Shown: positions 17,551 through 26,374, counted from the stretch's first letter. The stretch is DNA of 64,000 bases from an uncultured Steroidobacter sp. (GCA_938008435.1 CALLKK010000002.1:1-64000); one strand, 5' to 3'. The notes: generated by a model not told the origin, from the sequence alone. Made by a program: numbers and translations.

Positions 17551-18531
17551 TCATAGCGGCAGCGGTCCTTCCTCGATGGCCGAGATCTGCTCGCGCAACG
17601 CAAGGATCTGGTTTTCCCAGTAGCGCGGCTCGGTAACCCAGGGAAACGCCGCCGGAAAGGCCGGATCGCTCCAGCGGCGCGCGAGCCAGGCCGAGTAATG
17701 AATCATGCGCAAGGTGCGCAAACTCTCGATCAGGATGAGCTCGCGCGGGTCGAAGTCCATGAACTGCCCGTAGCCCTCGAGCAGCTGCGCGAGTTGCTCG
17801 CTCATCTCGCTACGGTTGCCGGACAGCAGCATCCAGAGATCCTGCACCGCAGGTCCCATGATGCAATCGTCGAGATCGACGAAATGCGGCCCTGCATCCG
17901 TCCAGAGCACGTTGCCGCGATGGCAGTCGCCGTGCAGGCGAAGCTCCGCGAAGCCCGCCGCCGCTTCGAACGCGTCCCGGATCAGCTGCAGCAGATGCTC
18001 CGTGATGGAGGCATATGCCTGCTCCAAGTGGGCCGGGATCCAGCCTTCGTCGAGCAGATAGCGGCGCGCGGTCTCGCCGAGCTGCTCGACATCCAGACGA
18101 CCGCGGTGACGGAACCGCTGGCGCCGGCCGACGGCATGGATGCGGCCCAGGAAACGCCCCATCCATTCCCGTTCCGTCTGCGTGCCGAGCTCGGGCCACC
18201 GTCCCCCACGCCGCTCGAATGCGGCAAAGCGAAAGCCCTCGTGCCGAAACAGCGTTTGCCCTTCGTGGACGATCGGCGGCACGACGGGAATCTCTTCGGC
18301 CGCCAGCTCGAGCGCAAACTGGTGCTCTTCCAGGATCGCCTCGTCGGTCCAGCGCTCGGGGCGGTAGAACTTCACGACGATGGGCTGCGACTCCTCGATG
18401 CCCACCTGATAGACGCGGTTCTCGTAGCTGTTGAGCGCCAAAATGCGCCCGTCCGAGATCCTGCCCAGCGACTCGACGGCCGCAATGATCAAGTCGGGAG
18501 TGAGTCGATCGTAGGGATGAGGATTCGCCAT
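17551..18531 (-). CDS. srkA: Stress response kinase A (SrkA/YihE/RdoA)
   Basis: 326-residue protein of the APH/choline-kinase-like fold, matching SrkA, a Ser/Thr protein kinase that in E. coli counteracts MazEF-linked stress death and is part of the Cpx response. Visible motifs: NSYENRVYQVG near the nucleotide-binding edge, VVKFYRPERW with the lysine, the Brenner motif LHGDCHRGNVLW and the metal motif HFVDLDDCIMGP. Family-specific text such as PVVPPI, FAAFERRGGRWPEL and RMIHYSAWLARRW supports the name. Length fits. It diverges from galE across a 164-bp gap. Confidence 0.92.
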   Translation of the reverse strand: MANPHPYDRLTPDLIIAAVESLGRISDGRILALNSYENRVYQVGIEESQPIVVKFYRPERWTDEAILEEHQFALELAAEEIPVVPPIVHEGQTLFRHEGFRFAAFERRGGRWPELGTQTEREWMGRFLGRIHAVGRRQRFRHRGRLDVEQLGETARRYLLDEGWIPAHLEQAYASITEHLLQLIRDAFEAAAGFAELRLHGDCHRGNVLWTDAGPHFVDLDDCIMGPAVQDLWMLLSGNRSEMSEQLAQLLEGYGQFMDFDPRELILIESLRTLRMIHYSAWLARRWSDPAFPAAFPWVTEPRYWENQILALREQISAIEEGPLPL

Positions 18532-18695
18532 CGGGAGCAGGAACGCTTAACCTTGAGGACGTACGTGCGTGGCCGGGCCGCCGTCGACAAGACAATGTTA
18601 CTGGCAGACCCCTCGTCCGGCATGCAGATTCTCTCCACGGGCGAGCGCATCCACGCTAATCTTTTCTTTTTGGACCTTTACGCCACGGGCTTTGC

Positions 18696-19691
18696 ATGAC
18701 CATCCTCGTTACCGGCGGCGCCGGCTATATCGGCAGCCATGTGGTTCGCCAGCTGCGCGAGCGCAATGAAAAAGTAGTCGTCCTCGACAATCTCTCGACC
18801 GGCTTTCGCTCGGCGGTGCTCGATGCTCCCCTCGTCGTGGGCGACACCGGCGATCGGGAGCTCGTCAGCCGGCTGCTGCGCGAGTACGACGTCGAGACCG
18901 TCATGCATTTCGCGGCGCACACCATCGTGCCCGAGTCGGTGACGAATCCGCTCAAGTACTACGGCAACAACACCTGCTCGACCCGCAGCCTCCTGCAGTG
19001 CTGCCAGGAAGCGGGCACGAAATACTTCGTCTTCTCGTCGACGGCGGCTGTCTACGGCATCCCGCCGGGCGGCTTGGCGGCCGAGGACAGCCCGACGGCA
19101 CCGATCAATCCTTACGGCATGTCGAAGCTGATGAGCGAATGGATGCTGCGGGATCTGGCGGCTGCCAGCTCGTTGCGCTACGTCGTGCTGCGCTATTTCA
19201 ACGTCGCCGGCAGCGATCCGGGCGGACGGATCGGCCAGTCGACCCTCAACGCCACGCTGCTGACGAAGGTGGCCTGCGAGGTCGCGGTCGGCAAGCGCGA
19301 ATGCCTGTACGTGTTCGGCACCGACTATGACACGCCGGACGGCACGGGCGTGCGCGACTATATTCATGTCGAGGACCTTGCTGACGCGCACGTCAAAGCG
19401 CTGGATTACCTGCGCCGCGGCGGTGCGTCGACCACCCTCAACTGCGGCTACGGCCACGGCTACAGCGTCCGCGAAGTCATCGCCACCGTGAACCGCGTCA
19501 ACGGCCGCCCGATCAAGACCGAGGACAAGCCACGGCGGCCCGGCGATCCGCCCACCCTCGTGGCCAAGGCCGATCGCATCCGCAGCACGCTGGGTTGGTC
19601 GCCCAGATTCGATGACCTCGAGACGATCGTGCGCACGCAGCTCGCTTGGGAGCAGCGTCTGCTCGCAGAGCCGCAGCTGCAGAAGAACTGA
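18696..19691 (+). CDS. galE: UDP-glucose 4-epimerase
   Basis: 331-residue extended short-chain dehydrogenase/reductase interconverting UDP-glucose and UDP-galactose (or the N-acetyl forms) with bound NAD. The Rossmann motif TGGAGYIGSH is at residues 6-15. A catalytic Ser/Thr stretch FSSTAAVYG and the Tyr-x3-Lys motif YGMSK are present, followed by LRYFNVAGSDP and GTGVRDYIHVEDLADAH, classic GalE signatures. The ATG at 18696 directly precedes the Rossmann strand. Together with the glycan genes further right, it likely supplies galactose-type nucleotide sugars. It is upstream of glrK on the same strand, 184 bp away. Confidence 0.93.
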   Translation: MTILVTGGAGYIGSHVVRQLRERNEKVVVLDNLSTGFRSAVLDAPLVVGDTGDRELVSRLLREYDVETVMHFAAHTIVPESVTNPLKYYGNNTCSTRSLLQCCQEAGTKYFVFSSTAAVYGIPPGGLAAEDSPTAPINPYGMSKLMSEWMLRDLAAASSLRYVVLRYFNVAGSDPGGRIGQSTLNATLLTKVACEVAVGKRECLYVFGTDYDTPDGTGVRDYIHVEDLADAHVKALDYLRRGGASTTLNCGYGHGYSVREVIATVNRVNGRPIKTEDKPRRPGDPPTLVAKADRIRSTLGWSPRFDDLETIVRTQLAWEQRLLAEPQLQKN

Positions 19692-19875
19692 TGAACCTAC
19701 GTTCGACGCCGGAGACTGGAGGCGGAGCTAAAGTCAACGCACGCTGATCCCCCGAGCGAAGATTTCGCGTAGCCATGCCCCTCGTGATGTTCAATTCTTG
19801 TGCGATCGTTGGGGTCGGAGGCACCGAAGCGCAGATGTTCGCTTTAGCCCCGGAACTCCAGCCTGCGGCCTGAAC

Positions 19876-21330
19876 ATGCGGTGGCCACGCCCCAAATCGC
19901 TCAATAGTCTGCTGCTAACGGGCTTCGCGCTCGTCTCCGTGCCGCTGCTCCTTGCGGTCGTGATCGGCGCAACCAAAGTGCGCGACCTCGCCCGGCAAAG
20001 CGAAACCCTCGTCCGTACGGGCGTCGAGACGACGCACTACAGCCAACAGCTCTTCCAGCAGATCGCTCCGATGGAGCGCAGCGCCAAGCTGTTCCAGGTG
20101 CTGAACGACCCTGCGCTGCTGCAGGTTTATCGTGAAGGCCGCGAGCGTTTCCTGGTCACGCTCGAGAACATCGAGGCGGTGAGCGACGATCCGATCCGGC
20201 GCAAGCACCTGCAAGCGCTGCGCAGCGCCTTGCGCCGGGCCGACGCCGGCATCATGTCGAGCCGGCCGCAGGCGCCCGAAGCCGTGGCGAGTGCCGTCGA
20301 GGCATTCGACGCGATGTGGGCGGCCGCCTTCGAGCTCTCCGCTGCCACGAACGAACAGGTGGAGTCCGGCTTGTCGAGCTTGCAGAACGCCACGGCCGAA
20401 ACACAGCGGTATCTGTTCTGGCAATCGGCGGCCGTGATCCTGCTCACCGCCCTGCTCGTGACGCTCTTTACGTTCGTGCTCTTGCGGCCGATCCGGCAGA
20501 TCGATGCGGCCATCAACCTGCTCGGCAAGGGTACGTTCTCCAAGCCGATTGCGGTGCGCGGTCCGACCGACCTCGAGAACCTCGGCCGCCAGCTTGAATG
20601 GCTACGCGTGCGCCTGCTCGAGCTGGCTCAGGAACGCAACCGCTTCCTGCGCCACATGTCGCACGAGCTCAAGACGCCGCTCGCGAGCATCCGCGAAGGC
20701 ACGGAGCTGCTGATGGATGGCGCCGTCGGCGAGCTCGACAGCGCCCAGCGAGAAGTCACCGCCATCCTGCGCGAGAACGGAATCAAGCTCCAGCAGCTCA
20801 TCGAGAACCTGCTGTCCTTCAGCGCGTGGCAGGCCCGGCATTCCGGGCTCGAAATCAGCCAGTTCCGGCTGCGCCCGCTCATCAAGTCGACGCTCGAAAC
20901 CCATCAACTCACGCTCCTCGCGCAGCGCGTGCACTTGGATCTCAAAGTCCAGGACATCGAGCTGCAGGCGGATCGTGCGAAATTGAAGCTCATTTTGGAC
21001 AACCTGCTGTCCAATGCGCTCAAATATAGTCCGCGCGGCGGGACCATCTACATTCACGCCCACACGGAGCAGGACATGTTGGTGCTGGATGTAGGCGATA
21101 CCGGACCGGGCATCAGTAAAGAAGAACGAGGCGCCATTTTCGAGGCCTTCTATTCGGGACGGGCGCCGACAGCGGGTCATCTGAAAGGAACAGGCATCGG
21201 CCTGTCCGTGGTCAACGAATTCGTGCAGGCGCACGGGGGAACCATCGAAATCGTGGACGGCGTGTTTCCGGGTGCACATTTCCGCATTCGCTTGCCGCTG
21301 GCGCCGCGTTCAGAGACGGAGCCGGCCTGA
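19876..21330 (+). CDS. glrK: Sensor histidine kinase GlrK/QseE-like
   Basis: 484-residue inner-membrane sensor kinase: TM1 at about residues 12-32, a periplasmic helical domain of about 150 residues, TM2 at about 183-203, HAMP, a dimerisation domain with phospho-acceptor His263 in RHMSHELKTPLASIREGTELL, then an HATPase domain with LDNLLSNALKYS, DTGPGI and GTGIGLSVV. The wording around the His box and the following lipoprotein and GlrR genes identify it as the GlrK (QseE) partner. An in-frame TTG at 19798 would add 26 non-family residues, so the ATG at 19876 is preferred. Its stop codon directly abuts the ATG of the next gene. Confidence 0.88.
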   Translation: MRWPRPKSLNSLLLTGFALVSVPLLLAVVIGATKVRDLARQSETLVRTGVETTHYSQQLFQQIAPMERSAKLFQVLNDPALLQVYREGRERFLVTLENIEAVSDDPIRRKHLQALRSALRRADAGIMSSRPQAPEAVASAVEAFDAMWAAAFELSAATNEQVESGLSSLQNATAETQRYLFWQSAAVILLTALLVTLFTFVLLRPIRQIDAAINLLGKGTFSKPIAVRGPTDLENLGRQLEWLRVRLLELAQERNRFLRHMSHELKTPLASIREGTELLMDGAVGELDSAQREVTAILRENGIKLQQLIENLLSFSAWQARHSGLEISQFRLRPLIKSTLETHQLTLLAQRVHLDLKVQDIELQADRAKLKLILDNLLSNALKYSPRGGTIYIHAHTEQDMLVLDVGDTGPGISKEERGAIFEAFYSGRAPTAGHLKGTGIGLSVVNEFVQAHGGTIEIVDGVFPGAHFRIRLPLAPRSETEPA

Positions 21331-22017
21331 ATGACCGTGCGCTCCTCCCAGCCGCTTTTCGCCGCCGGCTGGCGCCGGCTCGCCTGCCTCGCCGGCCTGC
21401 TGAGCCTGGCCGGATGCGACCTCGCGGATCGTCTCGCGCGCCCCGATTCGTCGCCGGCCGTTGTGCAGACAACGGAAAGCCCGCTGCACCAATACCTCGA
21501 GCTCATGAACGCTTTGGCGAGCCCCGATGCCGCTCGGCAAGCCGACGTCTTCTATGCAGTCGAGCAGGAGTACACGCGCGCGCCGACCACCGCGAGCACG
21601 CTGCGTTATGCAGTCGCACTCGTGACGCCAGCGCATCCGGCCGAGAACGCACCCGAAGGTAAACGACTGCTCGAAACGCTCCTGGCAACGCCGGAACGCA
21701 TGACGCAGGAAGAACGCACGCTCGCGTCCGTTCTCTTGCACACGACAAACATTCGCTTGAAACTCGAAGCCGAAAATCGTCGGCTGCTGGCGACACTCGA
21801 CGACCACAGCCGGTCGCAGGCAAACTCGGACAAGCGCGTGCAAGCGCAGCTAGAGGAGAACGCTCGATTACGGCGCGCTCTTGCCGAGGCCCAGCAGAAG
21901 CTGGATGCGATCAAAGAAATCGAGAGGTCCATCATTGAACGCAGTCCCACGCCCCCTGGCAATCGTGACTCCGCCGCCCTCCCAAGTGAAACGCAAGGCC
22001 CGGCTGCTGGTCGTTGA
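21331..22017 (+). CDS. qseG: QseG-like outer-membrane lipoprotein
   Basis: 228-residue lipoprotein. The signal peptide ends in GLLSLAGCDL (lipobox, Cys near residue 29). The mature part has helical segments and a long coiled coil at about 150-205 (KLEAENRRLLATLDDHSR and QLEENARLRRALAEAQQKL), then a Pro/Ser tail. Its position between the kinase and GlrR genes, size and coiled coil match QseG, which in enterobacteria forms an outer-membrane partner of the kinase (QseE/GlrK) and affects its signalling. It starts immediately after the glrK stop and overlaps glrR by 83 nt. Sequence identity to known QseG is weak by eye, so the symbol rests mainly on context. Confidence 0.75.
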   Translation: MTVRSSQPLFAAGWRRLACLAGLLSLAGCDLADRLARPDSSPAVVQTTESPLHQYLELMNALASPDAARQADVFYAVEQEYTRAPTTASTLRYAVALVTPAHPAENAPEGKRLLETLLATPERMTQEERTLASVLLHTTNIRLKLEAENRRLLATLDDHSRSQANSDKRVQAQLEENARLRRALAEAQQKLDAIKEIERSIIERSPTPPGNRDSAALPSETQGPAAGR

Positions 22018-23323
22018 CGACGATCCTGGGCTGCTCCGGCTGCTCACGATCCGTCTGCGGGCCGAGAACTACGATGTCGAGGCTGTCGAAAGCGCAGCCG
22101 CCGCGCTCGCGGCCCTCTCCCGCGTGCGCCCCGACCTCGTGATCACGGACCTGCGCATGGACCAGATGGACGGCATCGGGCTGCTCAAGGAAATTCAAAG
22201 CCGCGCGCCGGGCCTGCGCGTCATCATCCTGACCGCGCACGGCACCATTCCCGATGCGGTGCAGGCCACGCAAAGCGGCGCGTTCGCCTTCCTCACCAAG
22301 CCGGTCGACAAGCAAGAGCTGCTCGACCACGTGCAGAAGGCCCTCAAGATTTCAGGCTTCGCCGACACGACCGAAGACTGGCGTAGCGAGATCGTCACGC
22401 GCAGCACGATCATGGAAGAGCGGCTCGCGCAAGCTCACATGGTGGCCGGCACCGACGCCCGCGTGATGATCACGGGCGAAAGCGGCACAGGCAAAGAGCT
22501 GCTCGCCCGGGCAATCCACAAGGCGAGCCCGCGCCGCAACCGTCCGTTCGTGGCGATCAATTGCAGCGCCATGGCGGAGAACCTGCTCGAAAGCGAGCTG
22601 TTCGGTCACGTCAAAGGCGCGTTCACCGGCGCGATTCGCGAGCACCGCGGCCTCTTCCAGGCGGCCGACGGCGGCACCCTTCTGCTCGACGAAATCGGCG
22701 ACATGCCGATGCGCCTGCAGGTCAAGCTGCTGCGCGTGCTGCAGGAGAATCAAGTGCGCCCCGTCGGCAGCACCGAAGCGATCCCGGTCAATGTGCGCAT
22801 CATCTCGGCGACCCACCGCGACTTGAAGCAGCTCATCATGGGCGGCCTCTTCCGCGAGGATCTCTATTACCGCCTGAACGTCGTGCACATCGAGATGCCC
22901 TCGCTCGCCAAGCGCCGCGAGGACATCCCGCTCCTGATCTCGCACTTCTTGGAGAAGATCGCGCAGGAGACGGGTCGGCCGCGCCACATCTATGCGCCGG
23001 AAGCCGTGGAGCTCTTGGTCAGTGCCGAGTGGCCGGGCAATGTCCGCCAGCTCGAGAACGTCGTGCGCCAGAACGTAGCGCTTGCGACCAGCCCCATCAT
23101 CAGCGCGGAGCTCGTACAAGCCGCCCTCGGAGGCGGTCCGAGCCGCCTGCCCTCGTTCGACGAGGCGCGCGACGAATTCACCCGCAACTACCTGTCCCAG
23201 ATCCTGCAGATCACCGGCGGCAACGTCAGCCAGGCCGCGCGTCTGGCCAAGCGCAACCGAACCGACTTCTACAAGCTGCTCGCCCGGCACCAGCTCTCGC
23301 CGGACGACTTCAAGCAGCGCTAA
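21935..23323 (+). CDS. glrR: Sigma-54-dependent response regulator GlrR/QseF
   Basis: NtrC-family activator of 462 residues. The receiver domain (residues about 22-140) has the acidic DDDPG cluster and phospho-acceptor Asp72 in VITDLRMDQMDG, then LTAHGTIPDAVQATQSGAF as in GlrR. The AAA+ domain has Walker A GESGTGKE, the sigma-54 contact loop GAFTGA, and GGTLLLDEIGDMP. The C-terminal Fis-like helix-turn-helix reads GGNVSQAARLAKRNRTDFYKLL. Start choice: a TTG at 21935 with GAGAGG about 7 nt upstream, inside qseG; the frame is open from an earlier TTG at 21881, and GTG codons at 21965 and 21986 are alternatives. In E. coli GlrR drives sigma-54 transcription of glmY, tied to amino-sugar supply. 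Confidence 0.9.
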   Translation: MNAVPRPLAIVTPPPSQVKRKARLLVVDDDPGLLRLLTIRLRAENYDVEAVESAAAALAALSRVRPDLVITDLRMDQMDGIGLLKEIQSRAPGLRVIILTAHGTIPDAVQATQSGAFAFLTKPVDKQELLDHVQKALKISGFADTTEDWRSEIVTRSTIMEERLAQAHMVAGTDARVMITGESGTGKELLARAIHKASPRRNRPFVAINCSAMAENLLESELFGHVKGAFTGAIREHRGLFQAADGGTLLLDEIGDMPMRLQVKLLRVLQENQVRPVGSTEAIPVNVRIISATHRDLKQLIMGGLFREDLYYRLNVVHIEMPSLAKRREDIPLLISHFLEKIAQETGRPRHIYAPEAVELLVSAEWPGNVRQLENVVRQNVALATSPIISAELVQAALGGGPSRLPSFDEARDEFTRNYLSQILQITGGNVSQAARLAKRNRTDFYKLLARHQLSPDDFKQR

Positions 23324-23338
23324 CGGCTCAGACCGTGG

Positions 23339-23367
23339 GCGAATGCGGCCGAGTCGGCTGCATTCGC
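23339..23367 (+). terminator. Long hairpin just after glrR
   Basis: Residues 23339-23352 and 23354-23367 pair over 14 positions with one G-T wobble around a single central base, starting 15 bp after the glrR stop codon. The stem is strong, but no T-run follows, so it is either a factor-dependent terminator or 3'-end stabiliser, or the first element of the structured region that runs up to legB. Confidence 0.55.
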
Positions 23368-23387
23368 GCCGATGACGTCTGTGACCA

Positions 23388-23407
23388 GGTTCTTGCAAAC
23401 AAGAACC
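23388..23407 (+). repeat. Perfect 8-bp hairpin with CAAA loop
   Basis: GGTTCTTG (23388-23395), CAAA loop, CAAGAACC (23400-23407). A run of C follows rather than T. It lies about 170 bp upstream of legB and is the second of several hairpins in the same gap. Confidence 0.6.
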
Positions 23408-23431
23408 CCCCAGTTACAGGGCTAAAGGGTC

Positions 23432-23527
23432 CCTTGGTCGCTGTCTCCCAAGGATTGGGTCACCCCCTCACGCCCCGGATCGATGTGCGGCATCGCACAT
23501 CCTTGGTCACCCCGGTCGGGCTAGAAT
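23432..23527 (+). promoter_or_regulatory. Repeat-rich control region upstream of the legionaminic acid operon
   Basis: Within 96 bp there are: CCTTGG/CCAAGG inverted repeats (23432-23437 and 23448-23453), two copies of CCTTGGTC (23432-23439 and 23501-23508), two copies of the odd palindrome GGTCACC (23458-23464 and 23505-23511), and a perfect 8-bp palindrome GATGTGCG/CGCACATC with loop GCAT (23482-23501). A TAGAAT hexamer at 23522-23527 could be a -10, with no good -35. Placement 50-150 bp before legB suggests an operator and promoter region or a structured leader RNA. Regulator unknown. Confidence 0.5.
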
Positions 23528-23579
23528 CGTTGTTCGCCTGCTACAGCGCTCCTCCCCTAACTGATGCAACGACAGGGTC

Positions 23580-24590
23580 ATGAACCTAACTAACGCCAAG
23601 ATCTTGGTCACGGGCGCCGACGGTTTCATCGGCTCGCACTTGACGGAAGCCCTCGTTCGGCGAGGCTGCGACGTGCGCGCCTTCGTGTACTACAACTCCT
23701 TCAATTCTTGGGGATGGCTCGACCGCTCCCCGCCGGAGATTCTGGAGAAGCTCGAGATCTTCGCCGGCGATATCCGCGACCCGCATGGCGTGAAGCAGGC
23801 CATGAAGGGGTGCGACGTCGTGCTGCATCTTGCGGCCTTGATCGCGATCCCCTACTCGTATCATTCGCCGGACACCTACGTCGATACGAACGTCAAGGGA
23901 ACGCTCAACATCGTCCAAGCTGCGCGCGAGCTCGGGGTCAAGAAAGTCGTTCACACGTCCACCAGCGAGGTGTACGGCACCGCCCAGTTCGTGCCCATCA
24001 CCGAAGACCACCCGCTGCAAGGCCAGTCGCCGTATTCGGCCTCGAAGATCGGCGCGGATCAGATCGCGATGTCGTTCTATCGTTCGTTCGGCACGCCGGT
24101 GGCGATCATTCGCCCCTTCAATACCTACGGTCCGCGGCAGTCGGCCCGCGCGGTCATTCCGACGATCATCACACAGCTTGCTTCGGGCGCGCGCACGCTC
24201 AAGCTCGGCGCGCTGCATCCGACGCGCGACTTCAACTATGTCGCCGATACCGTCGCGGGCTTCATCGCGGTTGCCGAAGCGGACGCTGCGGTGGGTGAAG
24301 TCATCAACATCGGCAGCAATTACGAGATTTCCATCGGCGATACGGCGAAGCTCATCGCCGAACTGATGGGCAAGGACGTCGAGATCGTGGCGGACGAGCA
24401 GCGCATTCGGCCGGAGAAAAGCGAGGTCGAGCGGCTGTGGGCCGGCACGGAAAAGGCATCGCGCCTGCTCGACTTCAAGCCAGCCTATGCGGGCATCGAC
24501 GGCCTGCGCCGCGGGCTGCGCGAGACGATCGATTGGTTCGTCAACCCGGAAAATCTGCGCGCCTACAAACCGCACACCTACAACATCTGA
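23580..24590 (+). CDS. legB: LegB-like nucleotide-sugar 4,6-dehydratase
   Basis: 336-residue extended SDR expected to convert UDP- or GDP-GlcNAc to the 4-keto-6-deoxy sugar, first committed step of legionaminic acid synthesis. Motifs: TGADGFIGSH (NAD site), LHLAALIAIPYSY, the Thr/Ser stretch HTSTSEVYG, catalytic YSASKIGAD, and RPFNTYGPRQSARAVIPTII, the last typical of LegB-type dehydratases. Length is normal. It opens an operon whose next gene starts 4 bp after its stop. Product identity depends on context (legC, legI, legG, legF all follow); on its own it could be another 4,6-dehydratase. Confidence 0.88.
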   Translation: MNLTNAKILVTGADGFIGSHLTEALVRRGCDVRAFVYYNSFNSWGWLDRSPPEILEKLEIFAGDIRDPHGVKQAMKGCDVVLHLAALIAIPYSYHSPDTYVDTNVKGTLNIVQAARELGVKKVVHTSTSEVYGTAQFVPITEDHPLQGQSPYSASKIGADQIAMSFYRSFGTPVAIIRPFNTYGPRQSARAVIPTIITQLASGARTLKLGALHPTRDFNYVADTVAGFIAVAEADAAVGEVINIGSNYEISIGDTAKLIAELMGKDVEIVADEQRIRPEKSEVERLWAGTEKASRLLDFKPAYAGIDGLRRGLRETIDWFVNPENLRAYKPHTYNI

Positions 24591-24593
24591 CGC

Positions 24594-25754
24594 ATGCAAT
24601 TCATCCCTCTCTCGGTCCCCCACTTGGCCGGCAACGAGTGGACGTACGTCAAGGAATGCCTGGATGGCGGCTGGGTGTCGTCGGCCGGTCCGTTCGTCAC
24701 GCGTTTCGAACGCGAGCTGGCCGCCTATGTGGGTGCCGCTCATGCGGTGGCCTGCGTCAACGGCACGGCGGCATTGCACGTGGCGCTGCGCTTGGCGGGC
24801 GTCGAGGCGAACGATGAGGTGCTCGTTCCCACGCTGACGTTCATCGCATCCGTCAATGCGATCTGTTACCAGGGCGCACGCCCTGTCTTCATGGATTGCG
24901 ACGAGTACTACAACCTCGACGTCGACAAGGTCGCACGGTTCCTGCACGAGCACACCGATTTCAGCGGCGGCTACACCGTCAACCGCACAACCGGTCGACG
25001 CATCAAGGCTATCGTGCCCGTACACGTCTTCGGTAACGCCGCCCGGCTCGAGCCGCTTGTGCGGCTCTGCCGCGAGCGCAACATTCGCATCATCGAAGAC
25101 GCCACCGAGAGCTTGGGCACGCGCTACAACGCCGATTACCTTGGCGGTGCGCACACGGGTACGGTGGGCGATTTCGGCTGCTTCTCGTTCAACGGCAACA
25201 AGATCATCACGACGGGCGGCGGCGGCATGCTCGTGACGAACGACGCCGAGGCTGCCGAGCGAGCACGCTATCTCACGACACAAGCAAAGGACGACGAAGT
25301 CCGCTACGTACACGGCGACATCGGCTACAACTATCGCCTGACCAACGTTCAAGCCGCCCTCGGCGTCGCGCAGCTCGAAACCCTGCCCGCCTTCTTGCGA
25401 ACCAAACGCAAGAATTGGGAGGCATACCGCGCAGCCGTCGCGGAGATCGAGGGCCTACGCATCGCGCCGGGACCCAACTACGCCGACAACAACTACTGGA
25501 TGTACGCGCTGCAGATCGATGCCGCTCGCTACGGCAAGGACCGCGAGCAACTCATGGAGCATCTGCGCCAAGCCGGCATCCAGAGCCGTCCGGTGTGGCA
25601 TCTGAATCATTTGCAGAAGCCGTTTGTCGGCGAACAGCACTTCGAGATCGAAAAGGCATTCGAGCTCGCGGAGATCACCTTGAACATCCCGTGCAGCACG
25701 AATCTCACCGACGCCGAAGTCGCGCGCGTCGTCGATGCGCTGAGGCAACGATGA
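24594..25754 (+). CDS. legC: LegC-type PLP-dependent sugar 4-aminotransferase
   Basis: 386-residue DegT/DnrJ/EryC1/StrS aminotransferase adding the C4 amino group to the LegB product, with glutamate as donor. Motifs: GGWVSSAGPFVTRFE near the N-terminus, VNGTAALHVAL, EDATESLGTRYN (PLP-contacting Asp) and the catalytic Lys in FSFNGNKIITTGGGG. DIGYNYRLTNVQAALGVAQ and the late RPVWHLNHLQKPF match the LegC subgroup. It starts 4 bp after legB. Its stop overlaps the acetyltransferase start (ATGA), showing translational coupling. Confidence 0.9.
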   Translation: MQFIPLSVPHLAGNEWTYVKECLDGGWVSSAGPFVTRFERELAAYVGAAHAVACVNGTAALHVALRLAGVEANDEVLVPTLTFIASVNAICYQGARPVFMDCDEYYNLDVDKVARFLHEHTDFSGGYTVNRTTGRRIKAIVPVHVFGNAARLEPLVRLCRERNIRIIEDATESLGTRYNADYLGGAHTGTVGDFGCFSFNGNKIITTGGGGMLVTNDAEAAERARYLTTQAKDDEVRYVHGDIGYNYRLTNVQAALGVAQLETLPAFLRTKRKNWEAYRAAVAEIEGLRIAPGPNYADNNYWMYALQIDAARYGKDREQLMEHLRQAGIQSRPVWHLNHLQKPFVGEQHFEIEKAFELAEITLNIPCSTNLTDAEVARVVDALRQR

Positions 25755-26374
25755 GCGACGTGGTCATCATTGGCGCCGGCGGCCACGCACGCGTGCTGCA
25801 CAAGCTGTTGCAGCGGCGCGGCGAAACAATCGCCGGCTATGTCGCGCCGGAACCCGCCGCGGCATTTGAGCTGCCGTATCTCGGCACCGATGCCGATCTC
25901 CCTAGGCTCGCCGCCTCGCGGCCACTGAGTGCGGCCCTGGGGATTGGGAAGGTCACTGCGACGACGCACCGACTCGCCGTACTGGATCGGCTCGAAGCGT
26001 GCGGTATCACGTGCCCGGTCTTGATTGCGCCGACCGCGACCGTGCACGACGACGTTGCCTGCGGTAACGGCACCGTCGTTCTAGACGGCGCCATCGTGGT
26101 GACCGGCTCTACGTTAGGGCGCGGGTGTATCGTGAACACCGGCGCCATCATCGACCACGACTGCCAAGTCGGCGATGACGTTCACGTAGCGGTCGGCGCC
26201 GTGGTGTGCGGGGGCGTGCGTATCGGCCAGCACTGCATGATCGGCGCCGGCGCCACGATCATTCAGTCCATTTCCATCTGCGACGGCTGCACGATCGGCG
26301 CCGGTGCAACCGTGACGCGTGACATCACGGAGCCGGGTATTTGGGTCGGCACACCGATCAGGAGAGTTCAATGA
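25751..26374 (+). CDS. legH: NeuD/PglD-family sugar N-acyltransferase (LegH-like)
   Basis: 207-residue left-handed beta-helix acyltransferase. The N-terminal Rossmann-like part (VVIIGAGGHARVLHKLL) binds the nucleotide sugar; the C-terminal hexapeptide repeats run from about residue 90 (TATVHDDVACGNGTVV through TIGAGATVTRDI). The His in IIDHDCQVGDDVHV fits the PglD catalytic His. By position it should acetylate the 4-amino group made by LegC, the LegH step, using acetyl-CoA. In other organisms close homologues (NeuD) O-acetylate sialic acid, so the substrate is inferred. Both ends overlap neighbours by 4 bp. Confidence 0.82.
   Translation: MSDVVIIGAGGHARVLHKLLQRRGETIAGYVAPEPAAAFELPYLGTDADLPRLAASRPLSAALGIGKVTATTHRLAVLDRLEACGITCPVLIAPTATVHDDVACGNGTVVLDGAIVVTGSTLGRGCIVNTGAIIDHDCQVGDDVHVAVGAVVCGGVRIGQHCMIGAGATIIQSISICDGCTIGAGATVTRDITEPGIWVGTPIRRVQ

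Noticed and set aside
19692..19875. Possible glmY-like small RNA upstream of glrK, as in enterobacteria
   Set aside because: No convincing sigma-54 promoter, processing hairpin or terminator was found in the gap.
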